This document shows positions 6,550-8,087 of a stretch of 8,087 nt of DNA, one piece after another (position 1 is the stretch's first letter; each line of letters starts with the position of its first letter). The notes under the pieces were generated by a model. It saw only the letters and a program-made list of their open reading frames with translations, did not search any database and was not told the origin of the DNA. The position numbers and the translations under genes are program-made. This DNA is from an uncultured Sulfuricurvum sp. (GTDB taxonomy: Bacteria; Campylobacterota; Campylobacteria; Campylobacterales; Sulfurimonadaceae), in the NCBI RefSeq assembly GCF_937936435.1, contig NZ_CALDDG010000091.1, positions 1-8,087 of the forward strand. The letters are read 5' to 3'.

Positions 6550-6555
6550 AGTGTA
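6550..6555 (-). promoter_or_regulatory. Weak candidate -10 box before the HD-GYP gene
   Basis: TACACT on the minus strand lies in the 62-base AT-rich gap between the PDC-like gene and the HD-GYP gene. It would give a leader of about 20 bases. It lacks TG extension and a -35 box, so readthrough from the upstream gene is equally possible. Confidence 0.22.
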
Positions 6556-6583
6556 TCGAAAATGGGATAAATATGAAAATTAT

Positions 6584-7441
6584 TTATTTTTGTCGCGAAA
6601 GATAATTGTATATTCCCGTTCCAACAATGAGCAGTGTTACCCCTATAATGAGGTAAAACGCATTGATGATTTTGCTGTAATCGTCCAGTACGATTTTAAA
6701 AACCGCCATCAGCGATTCGATCGAGAGAGCGATGATAATCGATGTGAGAAATTTGATGAGGGTTTTACTCTGCGTCTCATTACCGTATTCGAGCGCTTTG
6801 AACAATACTTCGTTCTCCAACATGTTTTTTGCCAGATCGTAAATTGCCAGACCGATCGTGATCGAAATGATCGATGTAAAAATTTCGTGGAGCAGCTCTT
6901 TTTGGTGATCGCTGAAAATGAGCATCGCAACAAAGATATAGGCACCGTAGAGAATTAAAAAAATAGCGACGATCCCCAGTAATATTCCGCCCATCCCCAT
7001 GACCAGTTTGTTGACCCGTTCCAAAATAGAGTTGTGTTCAATCAGACGAAGCTCTTCGAGCAGCGTCAGCATATCGAAATCGGCAACAAGATAGTTACCG
7101 TTCTCCTGTTTGACGGCAGTTAAGGTAGGACGGCCGGTTTTGTGATGCAGATACGGATTGCTGATATGGATGGGTTCTTCGATAAAACTGACCCATTTAA
7201 AATAAAACGATTTATCGGCACCGAGGCGTTTTTCATCGTGCTCTTTACGTCCGAAGCTGAAGGTGGATTGGATAAATTCGGCAGAGACCCCGTATACGAT
7301 TTCGGCCGATTTTTCAAATTCGAAAATGCGCTGCATATCTTTGGCTTCCAACGATAACGGGTGAAAATTTGCCATTACGTTGCGCAGATAGAATTGGACG
7401 CTGTTTTTATGTTCGGTGTAGATGCTGATAATTCGTTTCAT
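6584..7441 (-). CDS. Membrane protein with N-terminal PDC/Cache-like domain, about four C-terminal TM helices
   Basis: In this 285-aa protein, residues 1-145 are soluble and include a segment typical of PDC/Cache sensor folds: SFYFKW (78-83), then SNPYLHHKTGRPTLTAV (94-110), and a closing NYLVADFDML strand (116-125). Cache domains bind small ligands and usually sit in the periplasm between two membrane helices. Here no helix or signal peptide precedes the domain. Hydrophobic segments follow instead at about 147-176, 187-203, 229-248 and 258-280. No kinase, GGDEF, chemoreceptor or other output domain is visible, so it may act through a partner or the membrane itself. The ATG at 7441 has an AGGAG (7448-7452) six bases upstream. 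It is the first gene of the six-gene minus run and is divergent from another Cache-type sensor. Family assignment is moderate; function is unknown. Confidence 0.72.
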   Translation of the reverse strand: MKRIISIYTEHKNSVQFYLRNVMANFHPLSLEAKDMQRIFEFEKSAEIVYGVSAEFIQSTFSFGRKEHDEKRLGADKSFYFKWVSFIEEPIHISNPYLHHKTGRPTLTAVKQENGNYLVADFDMLTLLEELRLIEHNSILERVNKLVMGMGGILLGIVAIFLILYGAYIFVAMLIFSDHQKELLHEIFTSIISITIGLAIYDLAKNMLENEVLFKALEYGNETQSKTLIKFLTSIIIALSIESLMAVFKIVLDDYSKIINAFYLIIGVTLLIVGTGIYNYLSRQK

Positions 7442-7443
7442 GA

Positions 7444-7465
7444 AAAACTCCTGCCTTTGAGTTTT
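7444..7465 (-). promoter_or_regulatory. RBS of the PDC-like gene inside a small hairpin
   Basis: The minus strand carries AAAACTC (7465-7459) and GAGTTTT (7450-7444), a perfect 7-bp stem with an 8-base loop. The 3' arm contains the last three bases of the AGGAG ribosome binding site (7448-7452). Pairing could limit ribosome access. The pairing is seen directly; regulation is inference, since the stem is AU-rich and weak. Confidence 0.3.
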
Positions 7466-7533
7466 CAGGTTAAGTTTTACTCCTGTTTGGATTAAGAATC
7501 GGACGCTTAAAAAAGATAGAGAAAGATTTTAAG

Positions 7534-7563
7534 GTTAAAATATATTAAAGTTAAAATATATTA
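7534..7563. repeat. Tandem 14-bp direct repeat upstream of the dCache sensor gene
   Basis: GTTAAAATATATTA occurs at 7534-7547 and again, without mismatch, at 7550-7563, separated by AA, giving a 16-bp period. Each copy contains the 8-bp palindrome AATATATT. The pair ends 14 bp before the -10 hexamer of the plus-strand gene, covering the place where a -35 or an activator site would be. It could be a two-site operator for a head-to-tail bound regulator, or simply an AT-rich UP-like element. Confidence 0.5.
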
Positions 7564-7574
7564 TTGTTTAAAAG

Positions 7575-7583
7575 TGTTATAAT
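7575..7583 (+). promoter_or_regulatory. Extended -10 promoter of the dCache sensor gene
   Basis: TGT followed by a consensus TATAAT (7578-7583) is a full extended -10. With the usual distance, transcription would begin near 7590, leaving a leader of about 54 bases before the ATG at 7644. No standard -35 is present; the direct repeat occupies that region. Confidence 0.6.
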
Positions 7584-7643
7584 TATTCTTCAGGAAAATT
7601 TTGAGTAAAAGCGGCGAAAGTAAAATATTTTTCAGGGTGCGAA

Positions 7644-8087
7644 ATGAAAATTGATTTTCAAAAGTTGTATAAAAAGAAAGTTGCCGGTAAGGGGACGTTC
7701 AATATGTTAAACGGCACGGTCGATTTTTCACCCCGTCCGATTTTGCAGCGGTTGATGATCGCCCTGTCCGTTATGGTCGCGATATTGGCGTTGGGAACCG
7801 GCATTTTGCTCCTCAAACAATATCAGCACTATATTAACGATATGACGGAAATCCATATCGACGAGATCAACAGCAATTATCATGTCATTTCAGACGAACA
7901 GGCATTGGGTATGGCCACCGCGCTACAGCCGATTGTCGCCAATCCGGCGGTTAAAGAGGCTCTGAAAGAAAGGGATTCGCAACGTTTATTGAACGATTGG
8001 CGGGATGTTTTTGCCCGAATGAAGAAAGAGAATAAAATCACCCATTTTTATTTTTTGGATAAAAATCGCGTTTGTCTTCTGCGTGTT
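7644..8087 (+). CDS. Membrane sensor with dCache_3-like periplasmic domain (3' truncated by window)
   Basis: The first 148 codons are open to the window end without a stop. A basic N-terminal cytoplasmic tail (1-35) leads to one membrane helix at about 36-58, followed by the start of a periplasmic domain. Residues ~85-148 resemble the double-Cache family dCache_3: an ALGMATALQPIVANPAVKEAL helix region (87-107), the RDSQRLLNDW segment (110-119), then KITHFYFLDKNRVCLLRV (131-148). In that family the ITHFYF.D....LRV strand pair precedes the ligand pocket. Such domains feed histidine kinases, diguanylate cyclases or chemoreceptors; the output domain lies outside the window, so the type is open. 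The ATG at 7644 has only a weak AGGG (7634-7637) six bases upstream, and an in-frame stop at 7602 rules out a much longer start. It is divergent from the PDC-like membrane protein. Confidence 0.82.
   Translation, partial: MKIDFQKLYKKKVAGKGTFNMLNGTVDFSPRPILQRLMIALSVMVAILALGTGILLLKQYQHYINDMTEIHIDEINSNYHVISDEQALGMATALQPIVANPAVKEALKERDSQRLLNDWRDVFARMKKENKITHFYFLDKNRVCLLRV

Noticed and set aside
6063..6551. 162-codon plus-strand frame opposite the HD-GYP gene.
   Set aside because: Antisense shadow; the minus strand encodes clear HD motifs across it.

Overview
The window looks like ordinary chromosomal DNA from a motile, moderate-GC Campylobacterota bacterium. A free-living Sulfuricurvum- or Sulfurimonas-type organism is my best guess. 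The guess rests on protein character (a stand-alone FlhB C-terminal protein like Helicobacter FlhX, an abundance of Cache and HD-GYP signalling proteins) and on AT-rich promoters with good -10 boxes but no convincing -35 boxes. It is inference; no database search was possible. I see no insertion sequence, phage gene, CRISPR array or other sign of recent transfer.

Layout: the window opens inside a tRNA-Gly(UCC) gene (1-53, +). After a 154-base non-coding stretch comes an unrecognised 157-aa protein gene (208-681, -). A short divergent intergenic region with a perfect 12-bp palindrome separates it from a YcgN-type cysteine-cluster protein gene (775-1233, +). That gene overlaps tail-to-tail by 11 bp with the last gene of a six-gene minus-strand run. 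Read 5' to 3' on the minus strand, the run is: a membrane protein with an N-terminal PDC/Cache-like domain (7441-6584); a tandem HD / HD-GYP protein (6521-5283); a class I SAM methyltransferase that overlaps it by GTGA (5286-4558); a FliK-like protein (4523-2937); an FlhX-like FlhB C-terminal homologue that overlaps it by ATGA (2940-2689); and an NAD(P)-binding SDR/DUF2867 protein (2641-1223). Divergent from the run, a membrane sensor with a dCache_3-like periplasmic domain starts at 7644 (+) and runs off the end of the window.

Functional reading: two translationally coupled pairs stand out. The FliK-like/FlhX pair resembles the two partners of the flagellar export specificity switch (hook-length control protein and FlhB cytoplasmic domain), placed away from any other visible flagellar gene. 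The HD-GYP/methyltransferase pair couples a probable cyclic-dinucleotide phosphodiesterase to a methyltransferase of unknown substrate. The two Cache-containing membrane proteins at the right end are divergently transcribed from a shared 202-bp region with a tandem 14-bp direct repeat just upstream of an extended -10 promoter. No clearly new system is proven here. The most worthwhile leads are the FliK-like/FlhX pair, the PDC-like protein with its membrane part at the C-terminus, the HD tandem in which both halves keep metal ligands, and the direct repeat.
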